DNA of 64,000 nt from positions 62,001-126,000 of the forward strand of contig JAUSBK010000007.1 in the NCBI GenBank assembly GCA_030652115.1. Direction: 5' to 3'. The stretch is from Coriobacteriia bacterium (GTDB lineage Bacteria; Actinomycetota; Coriobacteriia; Anaerosomatales; Anaerosomataceae). The notes under the pieces were generated by a model that saw nothing but the letters and a program-made list of their open reading frames with translations, was not told the DNA's origin and searched no databases. Shown piece after piece: positions 1 to 7,945 of this stretch. The translations under genes were made by a program, and so were the position numbers. Each line of letters begins with the position of its first letter. Position 1 is the stretch's first letter.

Positions 1-1
1 G

Positions 2-1018
2 TATGCCGACCGCATCGGCACCGGCGTGGTGATCGCCGAGGACCGCGTGCTCACCGTCGCGCATGTGGTGGACGCCGCGCAGGGGACGCCCACGCACATC
101 ATCGCCGCCGACACGCTCCTCACCTACGAGGTGCTCGCCATCGACCGCGAGCGCGATCTTGCGCTTCTGGCGGTGGACCTGCCCGCGGGCGTGCCCGCGA
201 TCGTGTGGGGGGACGACGCGGCGCCCGTACTCGGCGAGGACGTGATCGCGCTCGGCTTTCCGATAGGGCTCACCTCGGTCACCCTCAGCAAGGGCGTGGT
301 CTCGTCGCCGAGCCAGACGTACGCAGGGGCCACGTTCATCCAGACCGATGCCGCCATCAACCCCGGCAACTCAGGCGGGCCGCTCATCGACGCGCAGGGT
401 CGTCTGGTGGGGATCACGGTGGCCAAGGTGGCGGAGATCGAGGTCGACGCGGTCGGCTTTGCCGTGCCGGCATCCGACGCGATCGCATTCCTCGAGCGCG
501 TGGCGCCGGAGATCGTCCTGCTGCGCGACACCCCGACGGGCACAGCATCTGCCGAGGCGTCCGAAGAGCCGACGGAAGGCGAGCGCCGCAACACCACCGG
601 CATCGCCGTCGCGATCGGGTTGGCAGTGGCGCTCATCGTCGCGGCGCTTGTTCGCGCACGGTGGCGCGCGCGCACCGTGCGCGCAGCCGCCGAGTCCTCG
701 GCCGCTCCTGTCGGCCACGTGGTGCCACGGGCGGTCTTCCGCGTGAGTTCGGCTGCCGAGGAGCGCCAACTGGACCTGCGCCTGCCCTCGGTGGCGGGCA
801 CCGCGCCGAACGCCGACATCCCGCTTGCCGGTGAGGGCATGGCCGCCTACCACGTGCGGTTCTCTCCTGCAGCGGGCGGCGTGACAGCGCTCGACCTCAC
901 GGACGGCCAGGGCATGTACTGCGGCGATGCGTGTGTGGTGACGGCGATGCTGGCTCCCGGCGAGAGCGTGCGCGTCGGCGGCACGAGCGTGACGCTTATT
1001 CGCGCGTACGAGGGTTGA
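2..1018 (+). CDS. Trypsin-like S1C serine protease with FHA-like tail (5' truncated)
   Basis: The reading frame is open from the first bases of the window, so the true start lies upstream. A chymotrypsin-fold protease of the DegP/HtrA class is visible: the catalytic His is in TVAHVV, the Asp in RERDLALLAVD and the Ser in NPGNSGGPL. A hydrophobic segment (GIAVAIGLAVALIVAALV) follows, then a basic stretch and about 95 residues resembling a forkhead-associated-like beta sandwich (SVAGTAPNADIPL, then HVRF). No PDZ domain is evident. It is probably an envelope protease anchored by one membrane segment with its tail in the cytoplasm, which is inferred from the segment order. It sits 56 bp before a lipoprotein gene on the same strand. 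Confidence 0.8.
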   Translation, partial: YADRIGTGVVIAEDRVLTVAHVVDAAQGTPTHIIAADTLLTYEVLAIDRERDLALLAVDLPAGVPAIVWGDDAAPVLGEDVIALGFPIGLTSVTLSKGVVSSPSQTYAGATFIQTDAAINPGNSGGPLIDAQGRLVGITVAKVAEIEVDAVGFAVPASDAIAFLERVAPEIVLLRDTPTGTASAEASEEPTEGERRNTTGIAVAIGLAVALIVAALVRARWRARTVRAAAESSAAPVGHVVPRAVFRVSSAAEERQLDLRLPSVAGTAPNADIPLAGEGMAAYHVRFSPAAGGVTALDLTDGQGMYCGDACVVTAMLAPGESVRVGGTSVTLIRAYEG

Positions 1019-1074
1019 TGCCGCACCCCTGGCGGGCGACAATGAGCCGTCAGCATCCACGCGGAGGGGAGCCC

Positions 1075-2682
1075 GTGCGCCTGTCATCCATTGCGCTCGC
1101 CGTTGTTGTCGTGGCGGTCGCGCTCACGGGGTGTGCTCCCGCCGAAGACCCGGCTCCCGCGGTGGTCACGCGCCCCGACGTTCCCTCGATCCTCCCCACG
1201 GTCACGGTCGACCTGCCGCAGCCCGACGGGCCCAACCCATACACGGACGGTATCAAGATCGCGACCTTCCTCGGCAACGAGACGCGCCGCTACTACGGCG
1301 AGGGGCCGGTGCCGGAGACCCTCAAGCTCATCTGGAAGACGCCGATCGGCAGCGGCAGCACGGGCGGCACGGCCAGTTCGGCGGGCATGGTGACCTGGGC
1401 GGGTACCGGGTGGACCGGTCAGCCGGCGCTGGTGCGCGACGGCGGCAAGCTCTACCTGATCGTGGGCGGCTTCGACCACAACCTGGTGAAGCTCGACGCC
1501 GAGACCGGCAAGGAGCTCTGGGCGTACACGTTCGACGACGTAATCAAGGGCAGTCCGACGGTCTTCAGGATGCCCGACACGGGCAGGCTCGCCGTGGTCT
1601 GCGGCTCGCGGCGCGGGTTCCCGCGTGCGATGGGGGACGCGAGCATCGCGCCGATCCGCTGCGTGGACTTCGAGACGGGCGAGGAGCTCTGGCGGATGAC
1701 CTCGCCCACGTCGAAGAGCTACAGCCGCGACGCCGACTCGAGCCCGATCATGATCGGCGACACACTCTTCCTCGCGATGGAGACCGGCTACTTCTACGCG
1801 GTCGATCCCACCACAACCGAGGAGCGAGGCGGCCACAAGTGGCCGGTCGTGAAGGCGCAGCAGCTGCTCCTCGGCTCGAACGCGTCGGGGCACGGGGGCA
1901 ACCTGGTGCTGGAAAGCTCACCCTCGGTCATCGGCGAGACGATCTACATCTCCTCGGGCGCAGGCGACGTGTACGGGCTATCCATGGCGGACATGAGCGT
2001 GGTCTGGGACTACTGGATCGGTTCGGACCTCGACGGTTCGCCGGTCACCACCGAGGACGGCTACATCTTGCAGGCGGTTGAGAAGCAGTACATCTCGGCC
2101 AACGGCGGCGTGCTCAAGCTCGACCCGCGCAAGCCGCCCGCCGAGGCGACTGTGTGGTACTTCCCCACGGACAACCGCACGTTCGCCGACTGGCAGGGCG
2201 GTGTGATCGGGTCGGTCTGCGTGAACGACGAGTACGGCTCGGGGCTTGCGCGCCCGGCGCTCGCGGCGTTCACGGCCATCGACGGCAACCTCTACGTGAT
2301 TTCGCAAGACGAGGTCGACGGCACCGCCACGAGCCCGCAGGGCGGCACCGTGCCTAAGCCCAAGCTCGTCTTCAAGGAGAACGTGGGCGGCGCCATCTCT
2401 ACGCCGATCATGGTTGACGACTACATCATCCAGGCTGGCTACGGGGCGGCCGTGAACGTCTACAAGATCGACTACCGTGCCGAAGGCGGGGTGCCGCTCA
2501 CCGATCGGTCCGGCGGGCAGTGGACGGTCGGCGTCACCAAAGTGGCGAGCTTCGCGGCCGGCAGCTTCGAGTCCACGCCGATCGTGTGGCAGGGGCGCAT
2601 CTACGTGGGCTCGCGGGACGGCAACTTCTACTGCATTGGCGATCCGGCGTACCAGCCGGTCACGATGCCCGAGGTGCCGTAG
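1075..2682 (+). CDS. PQQ-like beta-propeller lipoprotein
   Basis: The protein has 535 residues. The GTG start at 1075 is preferred because GGAGGGG lies just upstream and the N-terminus then reads as a lipoprotein signal (hydrophobic core ending LTGC). The body shows repeated propeller blades such as NLVKLDAETGKELW, RCVDFETGEELWR, YFYAVDPTT and NFYCIGDP, as in the PQQ/WD40-like quinoprotein fold. No dehydrogenase active site is obvious, so it is more likely a binding or scaffold protein on the outer face of the membrane than an enzyme. An in-frame ATG at 1042 would add 11 residues but disturbs the signal peptide. It may be co-transcribed with the preceding protease. Confidence 0.75.
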   Translation: MRLSSIALAVVVVAVALTGCAPAEDPAPAVVTRPDVPSILPTVTVDLPQPDGPNPYTDGIKIATFLGNETRRYYGEGPVPETLKLIWKTPIGSGSTGGTASSAGMVTWAGTGWTGQPALVRDGGKLYLIVGGFDHNLVKLDAETGKELWAYTFDDVIKGSPTVFRMPDTGRLAVVCGSRRGFPRAMGDASIAPIRCVDFETGEELWRMTSPTSKSYSRDADSSPIMIGDTLFLAMETGYFYAVDPTTTEERGGHKWPVVKAQQLLLGSNASGHGGNLVLESSPSVIGETIYISSGAGDVYGLSMADMSVVWDYWIGSDLDGSPVTTEDGYILQAVEKQYISANGGVLKLDPRKPPAEATVWYFPTDNRTFADWQGGVIGSVCVNDEYGSGLARPALAAFTAIDGNLYVISQDEVDGTATSPQGGTVPKPKLVFKENVGGAISTPIMVDDYIIQAGYGAAVNVYKIDYRAEGGVPLTDRSGGQWTVGVTKVASFAAGSFESTPIVWQGRIYVGSRDGNFYCIGDPAYQPVTMPEVP

Positions 2683-2710
2683 GGGTCACCAGCCCGCGGT
2701 CGCGCGCACC

Positions 2711-2762
2711 TTGACTCGCCCAGCACGCGGTCATACCATCGGTACGAACGCCGGTATGACCG
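2711..2762 (+). promoter_or_regulatory. vapBC promoter with palindromic operator
   Basis: TTGACT (2711-2716) is followed after 17 bp by TACCAT (2734-2739), a good sigma-70-type promoter. A perfect 10-bp inverted repeat, CGGTCATACC (2728-2737) and GGTATGACCG (2753-2762), has its left arm over the -10 box and its right arm just downstream of the expected start point. This placement fits autorepression by the ribbon-helix-helix antitoxin encoded immediately downstream. Confidence 0.7.
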
Positions 2763-2775
2763 AAGGAGTCACTCC

Positions 2776-3084
2776 ATGACCGCGAAGGTGACAGTCTCAC
2801 TTCCGGACGACCTCTTGAGCCGCCTTGATGCCGAGGCGCGCGAGCTCGGCGTGGCCCGAAGCGAGCTCGTCCAGGAGTCGCTCGCCACCTACCTCGGCAA
2901 GACCGCAGACGAGCGGCAGGCCGACGCGCGGCGGGCGCGGATGCTGTGGGCGCTCGAGGGAATGCGGACGTTTGCGGAGGGCCGGACGGTGCATGATGAT
3001 CGGCCCTCTCTCGAGATCCTGCGCGAGATCCGCGAGACGGATGACTCGGCGCGGCTTCGCGGCTACGGAGAGGACGAGAAGTGA
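2776..3084 (+). CDS. vapB: Ribbon-helix-helix antitoxin (VapB/CopG-like)
   Basis: This 102-residue protein opens with a ribbon-helix-helix DNA-binding domain (KVTVSLPDDLLSRLDAEARELG, then SRSELVQESL-like helix, residues about 4-42). The charged C-terminal half probably wraps the toxin. AAGGAG lies 7-8 bp before the ATG. It overlaps the PIN toxin gene by four bases. Such antitoxins neutralise the toxin and repress their own operon; the palindrome over the promoter is the likely binding site. The pairing with a PIN protein is what identifies it, since RHH domains alone are common. Confidence 0.8.
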   Translation: MTAKVTVSLPDDLLSRLDAEARELGVARSELVQESLATYLGKTADERQADARRARMLWALEGMRTFAEGRTVHDDRPSLEILREIRETDDSARLRGYGEDEK

Positions 3085-3494
3085 GCTCGCGTCCTACCGT
3101 CGTACTCGATGCCTCCGTGGGTGCGAGGTGGTTCAAGCCGGAGACAAGCCAGGAGCCGGCGCTCGCGCTGCTCGGCCGAGCGGTGAGTGGGGAGATCGCA
3201 CTCGCGGCTCCAACGCATTTCGTGCACGAGGTGCTCTCCGTGGTTCGTCGGTACTACTCGGCAGGAGATGTCGTGCCGGCGTGGCGCCGTATCCAGGCAT
3301 CCGGAGTCACGATCATCCCGCTGTCCGATGAGGTGATCGTTGAGGCTGCAGCGCAGTGCGCGGCCCTCGGCTGCTCGTTCTACGACTCGCTCGCGCCGGC
3401 GTGCGCGTCGCTCTTGGGCGCCACGCTTGCGAGCGCGGATGAACGCGCACACGGCGCCTATCCCGGCGTGCTGCTGATCGGCAACGAGCCGTGA
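3081..3494 (+). CDS. vapC: PIN-domain ribonuclease toxin (VapC-like)
   Basis: The 137-residue protein carries the four acidic residues of the PIN nuclease site: Asp10 (VVLDAS), Glu50 (FVHEVL), Asp102 (FYDSL) and Asp120 (ASADERAH). VapC toxins are Mg-dependent RNases that usually cut tRNA or rRNA; the target cannot be read from sequence. The GTG start overlaps the antitoxin stop (GTGA), implying translational coupling. Length is normal for the family and no disruption is seen, so the pair looks intact. Confidence 0.85.
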   Translation: MSSRPTVVLDASVGARWFKPETSQEPALALLGRAVSGEIALAAPTHFVHEVLSVVRRYYSAGDVVPAWRRIQASGVTIIPLSDEVIVEAAAQCAALGCSFYDSLAPACASLLGATLASADERAHGAYPGVLLIGNEP

Positions 3495-3511
3495 TTCCCA
3501 ACCGAGGAGGG

Positions 3512-3541
3512 TTGCACCGTGCCCGCCTCGGCTGCTAGAGT
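3512..3541 (+). promoter_or_regulatory. Promoter of the trp operon
   Basis: TTGCAC (3512-3517) and TAGAGT (3536-3541) are separated by 18 bp. Transcription would begin near 3548, just before the first conserved elements of the T-box leader. No operator-like palindrome is evident, so control is probably at the RNA level. Confidence 0.6.
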
Positions 3542-3547
3542 GCTCGG

Positions 3548-3846
3548 CAACCGCATACACAGCCTGTGACGGGGAGTAGTACTCCGGTCAGCAAAGCCCA
3601 GAGAGTCGGGGACGGTGTGAACCCGACGTGAGCGACCGGCAGGAATGGACCTTCGAGGCTTCGGAGCAACAGCGAGCAATCGCCCACTAGTTCCGACGGA
3701 CGCCCACCGATACCAGGGACCGGGTATGAAGGCCGCAAGCGGGGCCGAGTACTGCAGGACGAGTGGCCGAAGGCGCAAGTCTCGGCAACGAGGGTGGTAC
3801 CGCGGGAGCATTGCTCTCGTCCCTTAGAGGACGAGGGCATTTTTGT
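3548..3846 (+). promoter_or_regulatory. T-box riboswitch, tryptophan (UGG) specifier
   Basis: The core T-box sequence AGGGTGGTACCGCGG lies at 3791-3805 and is followed by an intrinsic terminator. Upstream, Stem I features are visible: the GGGGAGTAGTAC region (about 3571-3582), the AGAGAG bulge (about 3603 region, starting in CCCAGAGAG) and GGTG of the distal loop (about 3613). The specifier loop reads GAATGGACC, placing TGG at 3646-3648, so uncharged tRNA-Trp should stabilise the antiterminator. The next gene is trpE, which agrees. The leader fills the 384-base gap between vapC and trpE; no protein gene is seen in it. Confidence 0.9.
3812..3846 (+). terminator. T-box-controlled intrinsic terminator
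   Basis: TGCTCTCGTCC (3812-3822) pairs with GGACGAGGGCA (3829-3839) through 11 bp with one G-U pair and a 6-base loop, followed by TTTTTG. Its left side lies just after the T-box sequence, so antiterminator and terminator are alternative structures. Confidence 0.9.
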
Positions 3847-3878
3847 TTTCCCGGGTACCGAAAGGAGCGCTCTTACCG

Positions 3879-5366
3879 ATGATCCTACCGGGCAGAGACG
3901 AGTTTGTGAGGCTGGCGGCGGACCACGACGTGGTCCCCGTTGCGCGCGAAGTGTACGCCGACCTCGCCACGCCGATCTCGGCGTTCATGGCGCTTGCCGA
4001 GGGCGCGGAGCACGCATTCCTGCTGGAGAGCGTGATCGGCGGCGAGCGGCTCGGCCGCTACAGCTTCCTCGGCGTGGGCGACAGCGAGGTCATCACTGCG
4101 CGCGGCTCCGAAGTGGTCGTGGAGAATGGCGGCGTGCACGGGATGCGGGCCAGCGACCCGCTCACCGTCGTGGCCGATCGGCTCTCGGTCGGACGCGTGG
4201 CGCGCGTGTCGGGGCTGCCGCTGTTTGTGGGCGGCGCGGTGGGCTTTGTGGGCTACGAGGCGGCTACCGGCTTCGAGCGGGTGCCGCGGCACGAAAACGA
4301 CGAGCTCTGCGTCCCCGACATGGTGTTCATGACCGCCGACATGGTGGTGGCGTTCGACCACGCGCGGCGCGTGCTGCAGGTGATCGCGCCGGTGCGTCCG
4401 GGCGGCGCCCCCGAGCTCGCCTACGAGGCCGCGCTCAAGCGCATCGACGCGTGCCTGCGCAGGATCGACGAGGGCCCGCGCGGCGCCGAGCTGGGCGCTG
4501 TGGGCGTCACGCGTGAGGTGCCGCTCAAGGAGCACAGCTCGCGCGAGGAGTACATGGCGTCCGTCGAGGCCGGCAAGGAGCACATCGCTGCCGGCGACAT
4601 CTTCCAGATCGTGCTGTCGCAGCGTTTCAGCGCCCCCTACGAGGGCGATGGCCTCGACCTGTACCGCGTGCTGCGCGCGGTGAACCCGAGCCCGTACATG
4701 TTCTACGTGCGCACCCGCGACGTGACCCTCGTGGGCTCGAGCCCCGAGCCGCTCGTGCGCGTGGAGGGCGACAGCGTGCTCACGCGTCCGCTCGCCGGCA
4801 CCCGTCCGCGCGGGGTCGACGCTGCCGAAGACGGCCGCCTGCGTGCCGACTTGCTCGCGGATGAGAAGGAGCGCGCCGAACACGTGATGCTCGTGGATCT
4901 CGGCAGAAACGACCTCGGCCGCGTAAGCGCGCCGGGCACCGTGACCGTGGACGAGCTCATGGAGGTCGAGTACTACTCCCACGTGATGCACATCGTGAGC
5001 AACGTGACGGGCACGCTTTCCGAAGACAAAGACGCGTTCGACGCGCTGCGGGCCACGTTCCCGGCGGGCACCGTCTCCGGCGCGCCGAAGGTGCGTGCGA
5101 TGGAGCTCATCGCCGGCCTCGAGCCGGCGGCGCGTGGCCCGTATGCGGGCACCGTCGGGTACTTCGGCCTCGATGGCGCGATGGACATGTGCATCACGAT
5201 CCGCACGTTCGTGCTCACCGGTGGTCGCGCGTACCTGCAGAGCGGCGCGGGGATCGTGGCCGACAGCGACCCGGCGCGCGAGTACGACGAGTGCCTGCAC
5301 AAGGCGCGGGCGCTGCACCACGCGCTCGAACTCGCCGCAGGGATGCACGGGGAGGTGGCCTCGTGA
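3879..5366 (+). CDS. trpE: Anthranilate synthase component I
   Basis: The 495-residue protein converts chorismate to anthranilate using ammonia from the TrpG subunit. The chorismate-binding C-terminal half shows IFQIVLSQRF, GSSPEPLVRV, RPLAGTRPRG, HVMLVDLGRNDLGRV, FPAGTVSGAPK and the final YQ-like QSGAGIVADSDP. The N-terminal half has LLESVIGGERLGRYSFLG, near the usual tryptophan-feedback site. The ATG at 3879 is chosen because AAAGGAG stands 11 bp upstream; the frame is open back to 3843 but that lies inside the terminator hairpin. It is the first gene of the operon and overlaps trpGD by four bases. Confidence 0.95.
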   Translation: MILPGRDEFVRLAADHDVVPVAREVYADLATPISAFMALAEGAEHAFLLESVIGGERLGRYSFLGVGDSEVITARGSEVVVENGGVHGMRASDPLTVVADRLSVGRVARVSGLPLFVGGAVGFVGYEAATGFERVPRHENDELCVPDMVFMTADMVVAFDHARRVLQVIAPVRPGGAPELAYEAALKRIDACLRRIDEGPRGAELGAVGVTREVPLKEHSSREEYMASVEAGKEHIAAGDIFQIVLSQRFSAPYEGDGLDLYRVLRAVNPSPYMFYVRTRDVTLVGSSPEPLVRVEGDSVLTRPLAGTRPRGVDAAEDGRLRADLLADEKERAEHVMLVDLGRNDLGRVSAPGTVTVDELMEVEYYSHVMHIVSNVTGTLSEDKDAFDALRATFPAGTVSGAPKVRAMELIAGLEPAARGPYAGTVGYFGLDGAMDMCITIRTFVLTGGRAYLQSGAGIVADSDPAREYDECLHKARALHHALELAAGMHGEVAS

Positions 5367-7063
5367 TCCTCGTCGTCGACAACTACGACTCCTTCACCTA
5401 CAACCTTGTGCAGCTGCTCTCCGCGCTCGGCGCCGAGGTGCGGGTGGAGCGCAACGATGCGATCTCGGCCGCTGAGGCACTCGCGCTCGCACCCGCGGGC
5501 GTGGTCATCTCACCCGGCCCGGGCACTCCGGCCGACGCGGGCATTTCCGCCGACGTGGTGCGCGCCGCAGCCGACGCGGGCGTGCCGGTACTCGGCGTCT
5601 GCCTCGGGCATCAGGTGATCGCCGAGGTGTTCGGCGGGAACGTGTGTCGCGCGCCCAAGCCGGTGCACGGCAAGACCGACGAGATCGCCCACGACGGGCA
5701 GGGGCTGTTCGCGGGCGTGCCGAACCCGTTCACGGCCACCCGCTATCACTCGCTGTGCGTGGCGGCCGACAGCATTGCCGCGCCGCTGCAGGTGCAGGCG
5801 ACCACCGCAGACGGGGTCGTGCAGGCGATACGCCATGCGGACAAGCCGGTCTTTGGCGTGCAGTTCCATCCCGAGAGCGTGCTCACGCCCGAAGGCGCGA
5901 AGATCCTCGCGAACTTCCTCGATGTGTGCGGCGAGGTGCCGCTTGAACGCTCGGCGTCCGAGGCCCCGGCGGCCATCGCGGCGGCAGGCGGCACGGCGCG
6001 CTCCTCGGCCAGACTCGCCGAGGTTACGAGCGTGGGGGGCGCGATCTCGCGCGTGAGCAGCGGCGATTCGCTTGCTGAAGACGAGGCCGAGCGCGTGATG
6101 GGCATCATCATGGACGGCGAGGCGACGCCGTCGCAGATCTCGGCGCTCATCGTGGCGATGCGCATGAAAGGCGAGACGGTGGATGAGATCACCGGCTTCG
6201 CCCGTGCGATGCGCGAACGCGCCACGCCGGTGCGGCCGACCGCTGCGCGCTACATCGATACCTGCGGCACGGGCGGGGACGGTCTCCATACCTTCAACGT
6301 GTCCACGACGACCACGTTCGTGGTGGCGGGCGCGGGTGTGGCGGTGGCCAAGCACGGCAACCGCGCGGTCTCCTCGAGCGCCGGCTCGGCCGACGTGCTC
6401 GAGGCGCTCGGCGTGGACATCACGCTCGGCCCCGCCGAGGTTGCACGCTGCATCGACGAGTGCGGCGTGGGCTTCCTCTTCGCCCAGGCGCTCCACGCAT
6501 CCATGCGTCACGCGGGCTCGACGCGCCGCGAGATCGGTATCCGCACGGTCTTCAACATCTTGGGGCCGCTCACGAACCCGGCGGGCGCCAAGCGGCAGCT
6601 CCTCGGCGTCTACGACGCGCGGCTCGCGCCGGTGATGGCCGAGGTCTCGGGCAGACTCGGCGCCGAGCGGACGCTCGTGGTCAACGGCCACCCGGGTATG
6701 GATGAGGTGTCCGCAAGCGGCCCGACGATGGTCGCCGAGTTCGACGCCGAGGCCGGCGGCGTGTGCACGTACACGATCACGCCCGAGGAGGTCGGCATCG
6801 CACGCTCGACGCTCGCCGATATCGCGGGCGGCGATGGGGCGGCAAACGCGCTCCTCGTGCGCGCGGTCCTCGAGGGCGAGCATGGCCCCCGGCGTGACGT
6901 GGTGCTCATGAACGCCGCCGCGGCGCTGCTCGCGGCCGGCGAGGTGCCCGATCTCGCCGAGGGAATCGTACGGGCGCGCCAGTCGATCGACGCGCGCAGG
7001 GCGCTTGAGGTGCTCGAACGGCTGATAGCCACGAGCAGGCGGCTGGCGGAGGTGGGCGCGTGA
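5363..7063 (+). CDS. trpGD: Fused anthranilate synthase glutaminase and anthranilate phosphoribosyltransferase
   Basis: The 566-residue protein joins two steps. Residues 1 to about 195 are a class I glutamine amidotransferase: NYDSFTYNLVQ, SPGPGTP, the nucleophile Cys in GVCLGHQ, and His/Glu in GVQFHPES. After a linker, residues from about 225 form TrpD: DTCGTGGDG, FNVST, KHGNRAVSSSAGSADVLEALG, GPLTNPAG and VNGHPGMDEVS. The glutaminase feeds ammonia to TrpE and the second domain adds phosphoribosyl to anthranilate. The GTG start overlaps the trpE stop, and the end overlaps trpC. TrpG-TrpD fusions are known from enterobacteria, where the order is the same. Confidence 0.95.
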   Translation: MILVVDNYDSFTYNLVQLLSALGAEVRVERNDAISAAEALALAPAGVVISPGPGTPADAGISADVVRAAADAGVPVLGVCLGHQVIAEVFGGNVCRAPKPVHGKTDEIAHDGQGLFAGVPNPFTATRYHSLCVAADSIAAPLQVQATTADGVVQAIRHADKPVFGVQFHPESVLTPEGAKILANFLDVCGEVPLERSASEAPAAIAAAGGTARSSARLAEVTSVGGAISRVSSGDSLAEDEAERVMGIIMDGEATPSQISALIVAMRMKGETVDEITGFARAMRERATPVRPTAARYIDTCGTGGDGLHTFNVSTTTTFVVAGAGVAVAKHGNRAVSSSAGSADVLEALGVDITLGPAEVARCIDECGVGFLFAQALHASMRHAGSTRREIGIRTVFNILGPLTNPAGAKRQLLGVYDARLAPVMAEVSGRLGAERTLVVNGHPGMDEVSASGPTMVAEFDAEAGGVCTYTITPEEVGIARSTLADIAGGDGAANALLVRAVLEGEHGPRRDVVLMNAAAALLAAGEVPDLAEGIVRARQSIDARRALEVLERLIATSRRLAEVGA

Positions 7064-7866
7064 GCTTCCTTGAGACAGCCGTGGGACGTCGGAGAGAGCG
7101 CGTTCTGGCCGACTTCGGTTCGCTGACCGGTGTCGAGCGTTCTGTGCTTCTCCGATGCGCCAGGGATCCGCGCCCTCGCGAGGACCTGATGATCATGCGT
7201 GACCGTACCGATGTCTGCGTGGTGGCCGAGGTGAAGAAGGCGTCGCCGAGCGAAGGGCCGATCGCTCCGGGATGCTCCGTATCGGCACAAGCTCGACGGT
7301 ACGCAGCTGGAGGAGCGGCGGCGCTCTCGGTGCTCAGCGAACCCGAGTATTTCGGTGGCTCGTTTGTTGACCTCAGCGATGCGGTCGAAGCCGTCGAGCT
7401 GCCGGTCATGTGCAAGGACATCGTCGTGGATCCGATCCAGCTCTACATGGCGCGAGCGAGCGGCGCAGATGCCGTGCTGCTGATGCTCAGCGTTCTGGGG
7501 GCTTCGACACTCGAGTACATCAAGCACTCATGGAGCCTGGGTCTTGGCCCCGTCCTGGAAGTGGCGAACCTGGACGAACTGGACATGGCCTACACCTTCG
7601 GTGCTGAGGTCATCGCGGTCAACGCGCGCGATCTCCATACGCTCAAGGTGGACACGGAGCGGCAGCTCGAGATCGTGTCGGAGGCCGCCAGCAGCTGCGA
7701 CGTGTTCGTGATCGCCGCCAGCGGCATCATTACTCGCGCCGATGTCGAGGCCGCCGCAGATGCCGGCGCCGACGCGGTGCTCGTCGGGACATCCCTCATG
7801 CGAGCATCGGACCCGGAAGGAGCGGTGAGGGCACTGACGGGCGTGCCGAAGCGCCCGAAACGATAG
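7060..7866 (+). CDS. trpC: Indole-3-glycerol phosphate synthase
   Basis: The 268-residue (beta/alpha)8 enzyme closes the ring of carboxyphenylamino-deoxyribulose phosphate. Family motifs are present: VVAEVKKASPSEGPI (catalytic Lys in EVKKASPS), VMCKDIVVDPIQLY, ADAVLLM, VNARDLHTL, ASGIITRADV and AVLVGTSLMRA. GTG at 7060 overlaps the trpGD stop by four bases. By eye its codon choice is less dominated by GCG/CTC than its neighbours, but it has not been measured. It stands alone and is not fused to TrpF, which is encoded further on. Confidence 0.93.
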   Translation: MSFLETAVGRRRERVLADFGSLTGVERSVLLRCARDPRPREDLMIMRDRTDVCVVAEVKKASPSEGPIAPGCSVSAQARRYAAGGAAALSVLSEPEYFGGSFVDLSDAVEAVELPVMCKDIVVDPIQLYMARASGADAVLLMLSVLGASTLEYIKHSWSLGLGPVLEVANLDELDMAYTFGAEVIAVNARDLHTLKVDTERQLEIVSEAASSCDVFVIAASGIITRADVEAAADAGADAVLVGTSLMRASDPEGAVRALTGVPKRPKR

Positions 7867-7945
7867 CGAACGGGAACATCCGAGAACGGGACGCTCGCGG
7901 AGCCGGTATGCCGGGGCGGGAGGTCCCGGAGGAAGGGAGCAGGAC

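Noticed and set aside
3843-3878. Longer TrpE starting at 3843
   Set aside because: That codon is inside the T-box terminator tail; the ATG at 3879 has a good ribosome site and gives the normal N-terminus.
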